Shown: positions 1 to 6,760 of the stretch, piece after piece
How positions within the stretch are numbered: the stretch's first letter is position 1
How the letters are laid out: every line of letters starts with the position of its first letter
Assembly: GCA_017861215.1 (NCBI GenBank)
Contig: JAGFXN010000030.1
Location: forward strand, 1-14,537
Direction: 5' to 3'
Source: Deltaproteobacteria bacterium
Lineage (GTDB): Bacteria; Desulfobacterota; Desulfuromonadia; Geobacterales; DSM-12255
DNA: 14,537 nucleotides
The notes under the pieces: generated by a model
Seen by the model: the letters and a program-made list of their open reading frames with translations, nothing else
Told to the model about the DNA's origin: nothing
Database searches by the model: none
Translations under genes and position numbers: made by a program

Positions 1-774
1 CGGATAGCTTTCAATGGCAAACAGCGAGTCGACCCGGACGGAACCGGTCACGGCAATCTTTCCCAGATCGTTTCTGAGCAGATCGACAATCATCAGATTT
101 TCCGCCCGCTCTTTCTCACTGGCAAGCAATGCCGCGGCGAGTTGCCGATCTTCAGCCGGCCAGCGGCCGCGAAGGGTGGTCCCCTTCATCGGTCGGGTAA
201 CGATGTTCTCTCCCTTCAGGGAGAAAAAGAGCTCGGGAGAAGCCGAGATGATTACCTGGCTGCCAATATCGAGCAGGGCCGAAAACTCACCCTGCTGCGA
301 GCGGCAGACAGCGCTGTAGAGAGCAACAGGATTGCCGGCAAATTCGCCGGTCAGGGGAAAGGTGAAGTTGGTCTGATAAGAATCACCGGCAGCTATAAAG
401 GTGCGGATCTTTTCGACATCTGCCCGGTACACCTCTGCCGTCAGCTGCGGAGCCAACTGCGGCGGTTCAACAGCACCCTGCGGCAGTCCGGCGCCGGGCT
501 CTGCCGCCAGCCGTTCGCCAAAGACCGCAAACCAGGCGAGCGGCAGTCCCGGGTGCGGCGGCAGAACAGGCAGCTCCGGATTGAGGGCGGCAGCAGCTTC
601 ATAGGCAATGAAACCGACTGCGTAACTTCCTGCAGCCGCGGCCGCGGCAGCAGCCTCGAGAACTGGCTCCACTTCGTCGGCAGTGACCGCGACCAGCGTC
701 GCCTGGTGTGCCGCAAAGCGCCACGAAGAAGCGAATCCGCCGCCAAAGGAGTCGAGTAGCACGTGCGGCGGCAT
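1..774 (-). CDS. pabB: Aminodeoxychorismate synthase component I (PabB), 3' end cut by window edge
   Basis: PabB converts chorismate and ammonia to 4-amino-4-deoxychorismate, the first step towards the pABA part of folate. Reading leftward from ATG at 774-772, 258 residues are open to the window edge with no stop. Chorismate-binding family signatures are visible: GDSYQTNFT (about 135-143), SPELFF (181-186), TRPMKGTTLRG (about 195-205) and ENLMIVDLLRNDLG (about 227-240). The Lys in MKGT is the residue that separates PabB from TrpE (which has Ala there), so anthranilate synthase is less likely. An eight-Ala run lies near residue 43. The start is 9 bases after the stop of the tautomerase gene, so the two are probably co-transcribed; its Shine-Dalgarno is weak. 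In many bacteria this protein is fused to aminodeoxychorismate lyase (PabC), which cannot be judged here because the 3' part is missing. Confidence 0.9.
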   Translation of the reverse strand, partial: MPPHVLLDSFGGGFASSWRFAAHQATLVAVTADEVEPVLEAAAAAAAAGSYAVGFIAYEAAAALNPELPVLPPHPGLPLAWFAVFGERLAAEPGAGLPQGAVEPPQLAPQLTAEVYRADVEKIRTFIAAGDSYQTNFTFPLTGEFAGNPVALYSAVCRSQQGEFSALLDIGSQVIISASPELFFSLKGENIVTRPMKGTTLRGRWPAEDRQLAAALLASEKERAENLMIVDLLRNDLGKIAVTGSVRVDSLFAIESYP

Positions 775-783
775 ATCAGACAC

Positions 784-987
784 TCATCGCCCCGCCTGCC
801 GCCGCACGGTGATCGATTCCCCGCCGATTCCCCAGTTGTCGGTCTCGATCTCTTCGACGACCACCACCGTTGTCGCCGGGTTCTTCCCCAGCACATCCAC
901 CAGCAACTGGGTTGCCCCTTTGATCAGGGCAGCCTTCTGTGCCGCTGTTGCCCCTTCCCTGGTAATCTTGATATTGACGTAGGGCAT
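784..987 (-). CDS. 4-oxalocrotonate tautomerase family protein
   Basis: A 67-residue protein of the tautomerase superfamily, small beta-alpha-beta proteins that use the amino-terminal proline as catalytic base after Met removal. It starts MPYVNIKIT, so Pro2 is present, and contains the family's IGGE segment near residue 54 (NWGIGGES). The start at 987 is fixed by the family N-terminus and by an AGGAGG Shine-Dalgarno (995-1000 on the plus strand) 7 bases upstream; a longer reading from 1029 is rejected. Compared by eye with Pseudomonas 4-OT, the position of Arg11 is Ala, Arg39 is Val and Phe50 is Trp, so true 4-oxalocrotonate tautomerase activity is doubtful and the substrate is unknown. It lies 38 bases after the CxxC protein gene and 9 bases before pabB, in an operon-like run. 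Confidence 0.85.
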   Translation of the reverse strand: MPYVNIKITREGATAAQKAALIKGATQLLVDVLGKNPATTVVVVEEIETDNWGIGGESITVRRQAGR

Positions 988-1025
988 GGCTCTTCCTCCT
1001 TTATCATTGCAACCACCTTCAGCCA

Positions 1026-1385
1026 TCATCCCGCCGACTTGCCGGTTATCAGGCTCTTCAGCTCATGAATGCTGCCGCAGGCATTGATTTCGGCAGCTGT
1101 AATCCAGGGAATGAGGATCTCTCCGTCCTTTCGGAAGATGGCCGGCAGTTCGGCGGCGGTTATCCCGTACCGCGCTGCAAGTTCGTCCCGGTGGAGAAAT
1201 TCCAGATCTGCATCTACGGAAGCAAGGAACTCTTTCCACTCGTCACGCATCCCGAAGTTGCCGTAGGTGATCGCGCAGAGATTGCATTCGTAGGTCTGCG
1301 GCGCAAAGACCTTGTGGGCGATATCGGTCAGCGTATTGAACAGCCCGCTGTCGGCATTATAGACAAAGACGATGGTCGGTTTCAT
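1026..1385 (-). CDS. Conserved-looking small protein of unknown function with a CxxC motif
   Basis: I do not recognise a named family with certainty. The protein is about 119 residues, apparently soluble, with no signal peptide or membrane segment. It opens with [16 protein letters not shown] and has a CNLC pair (about residues 35-38), followed by GNFGMRDEW and EFLHRDEL. Near the C-terminus [16 protein letters not shown] resembles the strand with a Pro seen in thioredoxin-like folds, so a thioredoxin-fold or redox role is possible but only inferred. The start at 1385 overlaps the stop of the upstream hydrolase as ATGA and has GGTG 8 bases upstream; an ATG two codons earlier (1391) is an alternative. 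This coupling and the same-strand neighbours point to one operon with the hydrolase, tautomerase and pabB. Confidence 0.75.
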   Translation of the reverse strand: MKPTIVFVYNADSGLFNTLTDIAHKVFAPQTYECNLCAITYGNFGMRDEWKEFLASVDADLEFLHRDELAARYGITAAELPAIFRKDGEILIPWITAAEINACGSIHELKSLITGKSAG

Positions 1386-2191
1386 TGCCATAGCACCGTT
1401 TCGCCGACCTTCATCTGCCGCAGCAGTTTCTCCAGGCCGATTTTCTTCAGCTCGGCCCGGAACTGCTCGGCTGTGCCGGTCAGCACCGGGAAAGTGCCGA
1501 AATGCATCGGCACCGCCATCACCGGCCGCACCAGCTTGACCGCCTGGGCAGCGTCAACCGGCCCCATGGTGAATTTGTCGCCGATGCAGAGCAGCATCAT
1601 ATCGACCTTGCCGCTCAGGAAAGCCATATCGCCAAAGAGGTCGGTATCGCCGCTATGATAGATACTGGGACCGCCTCGTACCGAGATGAGGAATCCCCCG
1701 GCACGCCCGGCATAGACCGGCCCCTTGTCGGTATCCATACTGTCGCCATGGACGGCATGGATGAATCTGACCAGAACTTCGCCATCAAGCAGACGTAAAG
1801 TGCCGCCGAAACTCCCGGTTGTTGCCCGCTCGGCCTGCTTCTCGGGGTAACCCTTGTAGGCAACCAGCGCCTTCTGCAGATCAAAGGTAGCGACGAGCCT
1901 GGCGCCGCTCTTTCTGGCGATCTCGACCGCGTCGCCGATATGGTCACTATGGCCGTGAGTGATGAAGATCAGGTCGACCTTGTCGAGCGCCTCCAGATCC
2001 TTTTTGCCGTTCGGGTTGGCCGGATTGGTGATCCACGGATCGACCAGCAGCACTTTGCCGGCCGGGGTCACCACCTTGAAGGCCGAATGCCCGTACCAGG
2101 TGATCTTCGCCTGCTCTGCCGCCAGCAAAGGAGCGGCGCATAGTGTCATGATCATCACGATACCGCCTGCCAACAGTCTCATCTTCTTCAT
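1382..2191 (-). CDS. Exported metallo-beta-lactamase-fold hydrolase, UPF0173 type
   Basis: A 269-residue metal-dependent hydrolase of the metallo-beta-lactamase superfamily. Metal-binding motifs are seen in order: GHSAFK (34-39), the hallmark THGHSDH (78-84), HAVHGD (145-150), HSGDTD (179-184) and PMHFGT (228-233), a pattern typical of the UPF0173/YtkL-like group, whose natural substrate is generally unknown. Unlike most members it has a clear signal peptide: positive MKKMR, a hydrophobic stretch to residue 20, and a likely cut near LLAA (22-25), so it probably acts in the periplasm. The cysteine at 18 does not sit in a good lipobox. The start at 2191 is chosen because AAGGAG lies 6 bases upstream and because the signal peptide begins there; an upstream in-frame ATG at 2386 would add 65 residues of non-family sequence. 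It is the first gene of the leftward run. Confidence 0.87.
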   Translation of the reverse strand: MKKMRLLAGGIVMIMTLCAAPLLAAEQAKITWYGHSAFKVVTPAGKVLLVDPWITNPANPNGKKDLEALDKVDLIFITHGHSDHIGDAVEIARKSGARLVATFDLQKALVAYKGYPEKQAERATTGSFGGTLRLLDGEVLVRFIHAVHGDSMDTDKGPVYAGRAGGFLISVRGGPSIYHSGDTDLFGDMAFLSGKVDMMLLCIGDKFTMGPVDAAQAVKLVRPVMAVPMHFGTFPVLTGTAEQFRAELKKIGLEKLLRQMKVGETVLWQ

Positions 2192-2487
2192 GGTCATCTC
2201 CTTCCTGCTGAAGTTACCGGTGCATACATGCCCCAGGCTATCGCTATCCGCCCTCCGTCCCTGAGATTTGCCCCTGACCGCCCTGCGGCAAACCTGGCAA
2301 GCTGTTTCCGCTGCCGTACAGGCAGCTATCTGCACCATAGTTTGTCCAAGGGTACACTGTAGCACAGAATTTGATAATTTCCGCATTCGATGAAGCGATC
2401 TGCCGGCAACGGGCAGCAGGAAGAAATTGCATTTTTGCCGGCGAATTAATATACTTGTAAAATTATCAACGCTGGAAAAGGCAGACC
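2192..2487. promoter_or_regulatory. Divergent intergenic region between the hydrolase operon and def
   Basis: This 296-base gap separates two divergent transcription units and should hold both promoters. The def promoter is well supported (separate entry). For the leftward unit the best I can see is an extended -10-like TGC-TACAGT read on the minus strand (ACTGTA at 2356-2361, preceded by GCA), without a good -35, so it is weak. The heptamer TGCCGGC occurs at 2401 and 2436, flanking the def -35 box. I see no terminator, no riboswitch and no convincing small ORF. Confidence 0.5.
2427..2455 (+). promoter_or_regulatory. Predicted sigma70-type promoter for def-fmt
   Basis: TTGCAT at 2427-2432 is followed after exactly 17 bases by TATACT at 2450-2455, which matches the -10 consensus at five of six positions. 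The spacer is AT-rich on its downstream side. Transcription would begin near 2462, leaving a leader of about 25 bases before the def ATG. Seen by eye only; no start-site data. Confidence 0.6.
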
Positions 2488-3000
2488 ATGATACGACCCA
2501 TCCTCACCTATCCCGATCCGGAGCTGAAGAAGAAGTCCGCACCGGTCACCGTCATCAATGAAAAGGTCAGAGAGCTGGCCAGAGATATGGCTGAAACCAT
2601 GTATGCGGCACCGGGAGTAGGGCTGGCCGCTCCACAGATCGGGGCGCATCAACGCATCATCGTTATCGACGTGGCCGGGCAGGATGAACCGCCCGCCCTG
2701 ATTACCGCCATCAATCCGGTAATCATTCACGCGGACGGCGACGCCTATGAGGAGGAGGGCTGTCTTTCGGTGCCGAAGTATGCCGCCAATGTCCGCCGCC
2801 ACGCCAGAGTCGTTGTCAAAGGGTTGAACCTTGACGGCGAAGAGGTTACCTGGCGGGCGGACAACCTGCTGGCAATCGCTTTCCAGCACGAAATAGATCA
2901 CCTCGACGGCATCCTTTTCATCGACCATATCTCCCAGCTGAAGCGCGACATCTTCCGCCGCAAATACCGCCGCAATCAGGAACAGGAGAGTACTGACTGA
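2488..3000 (+). CDS. def: Peptide deformylase
   Basis: Removes the formyl group from the N-terminal methionine of new proteins, acting at the ribosome exit with an Fe2+ (or other metal) cofactor. The 170-residue length is normal. All three catalytic motifs are intact: [10 protein letters not shown] (43-52), EGCLS (90-94, with metal ligand Cys92) and HEIDH (134-138, two His ligands and the catalytic Glu). The start at 2488 is preceded by a purine-rich GGAAAAGGCAG element and by a good promoter. Its stop TGA shares one base with the ATG of fmt, so the deformylase and the formyltransferase that act on the same methionine are translationally coupled. Confidence 0.97.
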   Translation: MIRPILTYPDPELKKKSAPVTVINEKVRELARDMAETMYAAPGVGLAAPQIGAHQRIIVIDVAGQDEPPALITAINPVIIHADGDAYEEEGCLSVPKYAANVRRHARVVVKGLNLDGEEVTWRADNLLAIAFQHEIDHLDGILFIDHISQLKRDIFRRKYRRNQEQESTD

Positions 3001-3956
3001 TGACTGCCTTTCGTATTGTCTTCATGGGGACGCCGCAGTTTGCCTGCCCCACCCTGCAGATGCTGCTCGACCGGGGCGAAAACGTAGTCGCCGTCGTTAC
3101 CCAGCCCGATCGCCCGAAAGGGCGCGGTCAACAACTGCAGCCGCCGCCGGTGAAGGAGCTTGCCGCCAGACACGGCATACCTGTCATCCAGCCCCTCAAG
3201 GTGAGAGTTCCGGAGGCTGTCGAGGAGATTCGCACCTACGCCCCTGACCTGATCGTCGTTGTCGCTTTCGGGCAGATCCTGCCGAAGGCACTGCTGGACA
3301 TTCCGCGCCTCGGCTGCATCAATGTGCATGCCTCGCTGCTGCCGCGCTACCGCGGCGCCGCGCCGCTCAACTGGTGCATCATCAACGGCGAGACCGAAAC
3401 CGGCATCACGACGATGCTGATGGATGTCGGTCTTGATACCGGCGACATGCTCGTCAAACGGGCAATGCCAATCCTGCCGGATGAGGATGCCGGCTCGCTG
3501 CACGACCGGCTCGCCCTGCTCGGTGCTGCAGCCATGGCAGAGACGCTCGACCTGCTGGCTGCCGGCAAGCTCTCTCCGGAAAAGCAGGATGACAGCCTCA
3601 GCTGCTACGCACCGCTGCTGAAGAAGGAACTTGGCGAGATTGACTGGCAGAAGAGTCCGGAGAGCATCAAAAACCTCGTCAGAGGGATTACCCCGTGGCC
3701 TGGTGCGTATACCCGGCTTCATGGCAGGCTGCTCAAACTCTTTACCGCCTCTGTCGCCTCAGGAGAAGGCTTTCCCGGCACTGTGCTGCGTGCCGACAGC
3801 AGCGGACTGGAGATTGCCTGCCACGGCGGCAGCATAGTCTTTACCGACCTGCAGCTGGAAGGGAAGAAGCGCATGAGCGCCGCTGATTTCCTGGCCGGTT
3901 ACCGCGTCGCTCCGGGAACAGTGCTGGGAGCCGATGGAAAACACCCCGCAGCGTAA
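3000..3956 (+). CDS. fmt: Methionyl-tRNA formyltransferase
   Basis: Transfers a formyl group from 10-formyltetrahydrofolate to initiator Met-tRNA. At 318 residues it is full length. The N-terminal Rossmann-like formyltransferase domain shows FMGTPQFA (8-15) and the substrate-binding stretch SLLPRYRGAAP (112-122); the catalytic Asn108, His110 and Asp146 are in place (INVHAS, GLDTGD). The C-terminal OB-like domain that binds tRNA follows from about 205. The start ATG overlaps the def stop by one base (TGATG type). Its 3' end overlaps the next gene by 23 bases. It consumes a folate product, which fits the downstream dihydrofolate reductase. Confidence 0.97.
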   Translation: MTAFRIVFMGTPQFACPTLQMLLDRGENVVAVVTQPDRPKGRGQQLQPPPVKELAARHGIPVIQPLKVRVPEAVEEIRTYAPDLIVVVAFGQILPKALLDIPRLGCINVHASLLPRYRGAAPLNWCIINGETETGITTMLMDVGLDTGDMLVKRAMPILPDEDAGSLHDRLALLGAAAMAETLDLLAAGKLSPEKQDDSLSCYAPLLKKELGEIDWQKSPESIKNLVRGITPWPGAYTRLHGRLLKLFTASVASGEGFPGTVLRADSSGLEIACHGGSIVFTDLQLEGKKRMSAADFLAGYRVAPGTVLGADGKHPAA

Positions 3957-5226
3957 TCCGGAACCCTCCATCCTGCCGCGCAAGCGACTCTTTGTTGCGC
4001 TCATGGGGGTCACCTGCCTGCTGATTGTCGGCATGATCTACCTCGGCTGGTGGATTCCGACCAAAGGGCTGGAAAACATTCATCCTGCCCTGCCCGGCTA
4101 TGTCGGCTTTATCTTCGCCATCCTCTCCGGAATGGCAATACTCGGCACCTTCCTCCTCATCCTCACCACCGCGCTCGGCAAGGACATCTTCTTCACCCGC
4201 TTCATGCGACTGGTCGTCATCAAGTTTCTTCTCCCGGCGATCGAGCTCCTGGGACAATTTCTGGGCATATCCAGGGACACCATTCGTCAGTCTTTCGTGG
4301 CAATGAACAACAGTCTGGTCACCTCGCAGAAACTGATCATCATGCCGGACCGGATACTGATCCTCCTGCCGCACTGTCTGCAGTTGTGTGACTGTGACAT
4401 CAAGGTTACCGGCGGCATTGACAGGTGCATCCGCTGCGGACGCTGCGATATCAAGGGGCTGGCAGAGCTGGCCGAAAAGTACCGGATTGACATCTCCGTG
4501 GCGACCGGGGGAACATTGGCCAGAAAAGTCTTTGTCGAGAAACGCCCCAAACTGGTCTTCGCCGTCGCCTGTGAACGCGATCTCACTTCCGGCATCAAGG
4601 TTTGCTACCCGCTGCCTGTTATCGGCATCCTGAACGACCGTCCGCAGGGGCACCATGAAACCGATTGCCCGGAAGGCTTCCGGAGCGTCGCAACGCTTTC
4701 CGCAGAGAGGCCGGATATGACCGTCACCATTATCGCGGCAATGAGCAGGAACCGGGTGATCGGCCGGCAGGGCGCCATCCCCTGGAGTATCCCGGAAGAC
4801 ATGCGCCGCTTCCGCGAGCTTACCTACGGCCATGCGCTGATCATGGGGCGCAGAACCTTCGAGAGTATCGGCAGGCCGCTCCCCGGCAGAAAGAACATCA
4901 TCGTCACCCGGCAGGCTGGCTACTCTGCCGCGGGATGCCTGACAGCATCCTCCCTTGGAGAGGCTCTCCGCCTTGCGGAGCCAGCGACCGAAGCTTTCAT
5001 CTGCGGCGGCGGCGAGATCTACCGGCAGGCGCTGCCGCTGGCCGCGAAGATATATCTTACCGTGATCAATGAATCAGTTGCCGGCGACACAACTTTCCCA
5101 GCCATTCCGGACGACCAGTTTGACCTGGTCAGCAGCGAGAGAATTTCAGTTGATCATGATGCGGTACTCAACGTATTTGTGCGGAAACTCCGCCAGCCGC
5201 AACGGGTAGTGGATGAAGATCATTAA
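3934..5226 (+). CDS. folA: DUF116 membrane protein fused in frame to dihydrofolate reductase
   Basis: One 430-residue frame holds two unrelated parts. Residues 1-about 235 are a DUF116 protein of unknown function: two membrane helices (about 20-41 and 56-81), then a cysteine-rich cytosolic part with LPHCLQLCDC (about 148-157) and DRCIRCGRCD (about 164-173), then VATGGT and PLPVIGILNDRP; the cysteines suggest metal or Fe-S binding (inference). Residues 262-430 are a complete DHFR, which reduces dihydrofolate to THF with NADPH: IIAAMSRNRVIG, PW with catalytic Asp in IPEDMRRF, IMGRRTFESIGRPLPGRKN and FICGGGEIY. About 27 residues of unassigned linker join them. The start has GGGAG a few bases upstream and overlaps fmt by 23 bases. 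Either this is a true membrane-anchored DHFR fusion or folA is also made separately from an internal start at 4717 (see its own entry). Confidence 0.85.
   Translation: MENTPQRNPEPSILPRKRLFVALMGVTCLLIVGMIYLGWWIPTKGLENIHPALPGYVGFIFAILSGMAILGTFLLILTTALGKDIFFTRFMRLVVIKFLLPAIELLGQFLGISRDTIRQSFVAMNNSLVTSQKLIIMPDRILILLPHCLQLCDCDIKVTGGIDRCIRCGRCDIKGLAELAEKYRIDISVATGGTLARKVFVEKRPKLVFAVACERDLTSGIKVCYPLPVIGILNDRPQGHHETDCPEGFRSVATLSAERPDMTVTIIAAMSRNRVIGRQGAIPWSIPEDMRRFRELTYGHALIMGRRTFESIGRPLPGRKNIIVTRQAGYSAAGCLTASSLGEALRLAEPATEAFICGGGEIYRQALPLAAKIYLTVINESVAGDTTFPAIPDDQFDLVSSERISVDHDAVLNVFVRKLRQPQRVVDEDH
4717..5226 (+). other. folA: DHFR (folA) portion with a possible independent internal start
   Basis: ATG at 4717 begins MTVTIIAAMSRNRVIG, exactly where free-standing DHFR proteins begin, giving 169 residues, a normal bacterial DHFR length. 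GAGAGG at 4705-4710 lies 6 bases upstream and could serve as a Shine-Dalgarno. The same site also forms ATGA with a stop (4718-4720) in another frame, the usual look of a coupled gene junction. So a free cytosolic DHFR could be made from the same message whether or not the fused form is made. The sequence alone cannot decide between fusion, separate gene after a lost stop, or both. Confidence 0.6.
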
Positions 5227-5944
5227 GGACGAGGCAGTTGTTATCGGGCTGATGGACTATCGTGAAACAGACCGGATAGTTTCCTTCTTCAGCAGAGAGC
5301 ACGGCAAAATAAACGGCATTGCCCGCGGCGCAAGAAAGAGCGTCAAAAGGTTCGGCGGCGCCCTGGAACTCTTTGCCCGGCTGACAGTACAATTTCTGCC
5401 CGGAGAGTCGCTGGTAACCATCCGGGAGGTTGATATCCGGACCATCTATCCGCAGATCCGTGCCACCCTGGCAGGGATTGCCCATGCAGGCTACGCCGCC
5501 GAACTGGTGGCAGCGCTCGCCCCGGAAAGATACGGCAACCGGAGAGTCTTCCGATTGCTGACCGCCTACCTGGAGCACCTTGATCTGACACCTGCCGCCC
5601 CGTCTGACCGGCATTTCTTCGAGATCAACCTGCTGAACATTCTGGGGTACAGACCGCCGCTTGAAAGCTGTGCCGGCTGCGGTGCCGATCTTGCCCCTTG
5701 CGGCGGGTTCTGGTCAGCAGGGACCGGCCAGGGGATTCACTGCCAGAGCTGTCGGACCGGAGGGAAACGCCTCAGCGCGGCAACCGTCGCCCTGCTGCGC
5801 CAATCGCTGACTACCGGCCGCTTCGGGCAGATCAGTTTCAGCAGGGAGGCGCTGAGCGAAACGGATGAGTTTCTGCATGAGTTTATTGCCGCACACATCC
5901 AGCGGCCGCTCAAATCTCTAGCGTTCCTGAGGCTTTCCCCTTGA
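5213..5944 (+). CDS. recO: DNA repair protein RecO
   Basis: RecO acts with RecR (and RecF) to load RecA onto SSB-coated single-stranded DNA and anneals complementary strands. The 243 residues fit the family. The N-terminal OB-fold is seen at 1-80 (EAVVIGLMDYRETDRIV, then GKINGIARGARKS, about 31-43), followed by the helical domain with a four-cysteine zinc site: Cys153, Cys156, Cys177 and Cys180 (CAGC and CQSC). The ATG at 5213 overlaps the end of the DHFR frame by 14 bases, so it is likely translated from the same message. Its stop codon lies within the -35 box of the next promoter, which marks the end of this transcription unit or at least a new internal start. Confidence 0.95.
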   Translation: MKIIKDEAVVIGLMDYRETDRIVSFFSREHGKINGIARGARKSVKRFGGALELFARLTVQFLPGESLVTIREVDIRTIYPQIRATLAGIAHAGYAAELVAALAPERYGNRRVFRLLTAYLEHLDLTPAAPSDRHFFEINLLNILGYRPPLESCAGCGADLAPCGGFWSAGTGQGIHCQSCRTGGKRLSAATVALLRQSLTTGRFGQISFSREALSETDEFLHEFIAAHIQRPLKSLAFLRLSP

Positions 5945-5968
5945 CAAAAGACAGTGAAAGGCTTTAAT
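5941..5968 (+). promoter_or_regulatory. Predicted strong sigma70-type promoter for the lipoprotein-LysM genes
   Basis: TTGACA at 5941-5946 is a perfect -35 consensus and TTTAAT at 5963-5968 matches the -10 consensus at five of six positions, with a 16-base spacer. The -35 box overlaps the recO stop codon. The leader would be about 50 bases before the GTG start at 6025. This is the best promoter match in the window. Confidence 0.7.
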
Positions 5969-6024
5969 TGTCCTTGATTTCATAGCTGAGAAGGAATTCC
6001 CGGTCTCACCTCAAGGAGTTATCT

Positions 6025-6744
6025 GTGCGGCGACTCTCTCTACTCTTTCTGCTCCCGGCAACATTGTCCGCCTGTGCCGGCAATGACGTCATCGTTCAGC
6101 GCCAAAGCAGCATGGAAGGGCGCCTTGAACAGGTAATGCAGGCACAGAACAGCAGCAAAAGCGAGATTGCCGGACTCTCCCTGCAGATAAAAGAGCTCAA
6201 GGATCAGGTTGCGAAACATGCGGCTGCAGAAAATGAGGCGCGGCAGCGGTCCGAGGCTCTGCAGAGTCGGGTGCAAATGCTGACTCACCGGCTCGAACAG
6301 ATTGAGACTCCCGCCAGGCAGTCGGATACGATAGAGCTCGTCAATCGTGAAGCCGGCACGGCAGGGCGCGAAGACTCGGTGCAGGCGGAATACATGAAGG
6401 CTTTCGGCCTGTTCAGTGCCGACAATTATGCAGCTGCCGCCGAGGCCTTCAATGCGTTCATTGCCGATTATCCGGAAGGCGAATATGCGGCCAATGCCCG
6501 CTTCTGGCTGGGAGAGTGCTACTTCAACACCGGTCGCTACCGGGAGGCGGTCGATTCCTATACCAAGGTTCTCGACAGCCAGCCTTCTGCCCGGCGCGCG
6601 GCTGAAGCAATGCTGAAAATCGGCCTCTCCTGGCAAAAACTTGATGAACCGGCAAAAAGCAAGGCTGCGCTGCACACAGTTGTCGAGAAATATCCGGAAA
6701 GCGCGGCAGCCTCCCAGGCACGTCAGCACCTTAACCAAAAGTAA
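6025..6744 (+). CDS. Lipoprotein with coiled coil and TPR repeats, CpoB/YbgF-like
   Basis: A 239-residue exported lipoprotein. The signal peptide MRRLSLLFLLPATLSAC ends in a good lipobox (LSAC, lipidated Cys17). A coiled-coil-like, Gln/Glu-rich segment covers about 28-95 and is followed by three tetratricopeptide-like repeats (about 122-153, 160-190 and 196-228; ADYPEGEYAANARFWLGECY is typical). This order is that of CpoB/YbgF, which links the Tol-Pal system to peptidoglycan synthesis, but no tol or pal gene is visible here, so the role is inferred. The GTG start at 6025 is supported by AAGGAG six bases upstream and by the signal peptide. It sits behind its own promoter and 16 bases before the LysM gene. 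Confidence 0.88.
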   Translation: MRRLSLLFLLPATLSACAGNDVIVQRQSSMEGRLEQVMQAQNSSKSEIAGLSLQIKELKDQVAKHAAAENEARQRSEALQSRVQMLTHRLEQIETPARQSDTIELVNREAGTAGREDSVQAEYMKAFGLFSADNYAAAAEAFNAFIADYPEGEYAANARFWLGECYFNTGRYREAVDSYTKVLDSQPSARRAAEAMLKIGLSWQKLDEPAKSKAALHTVVEKYPESAAASQARQHLNQK

Positions 6745-6760
6745 CGATTGTGAGGTGATT

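Noticed and set aside
2192..2386. Longer reading of the UPF0173 hydrolase from ATG 2386
   Set aside because: The added 65 residues are Cys/Arg-rich and unlike the family; a signal peptide and good Shine-Dalgarno mark 2191.
2401..2442. TGCCGGC repeated at 2401 and 2436 as an operator pair at the def promoter
   Set aside because: GCCGGC-type words are frequent throughout this GC-rich window, so two copies mean little.
4646..4720. Frameshift in the DUF116 tail
   Set aside because: I read the other two frames: one stops at once and the other gives no DUF116-like sequence, so a simple one-base shift is not supported by eye.
3841..4833. 330-residue open frame on the minus strand opposite fmt and the DUF116 gene
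   Set aside because: Low-complexity charged translation, antisense to a conserved protein.
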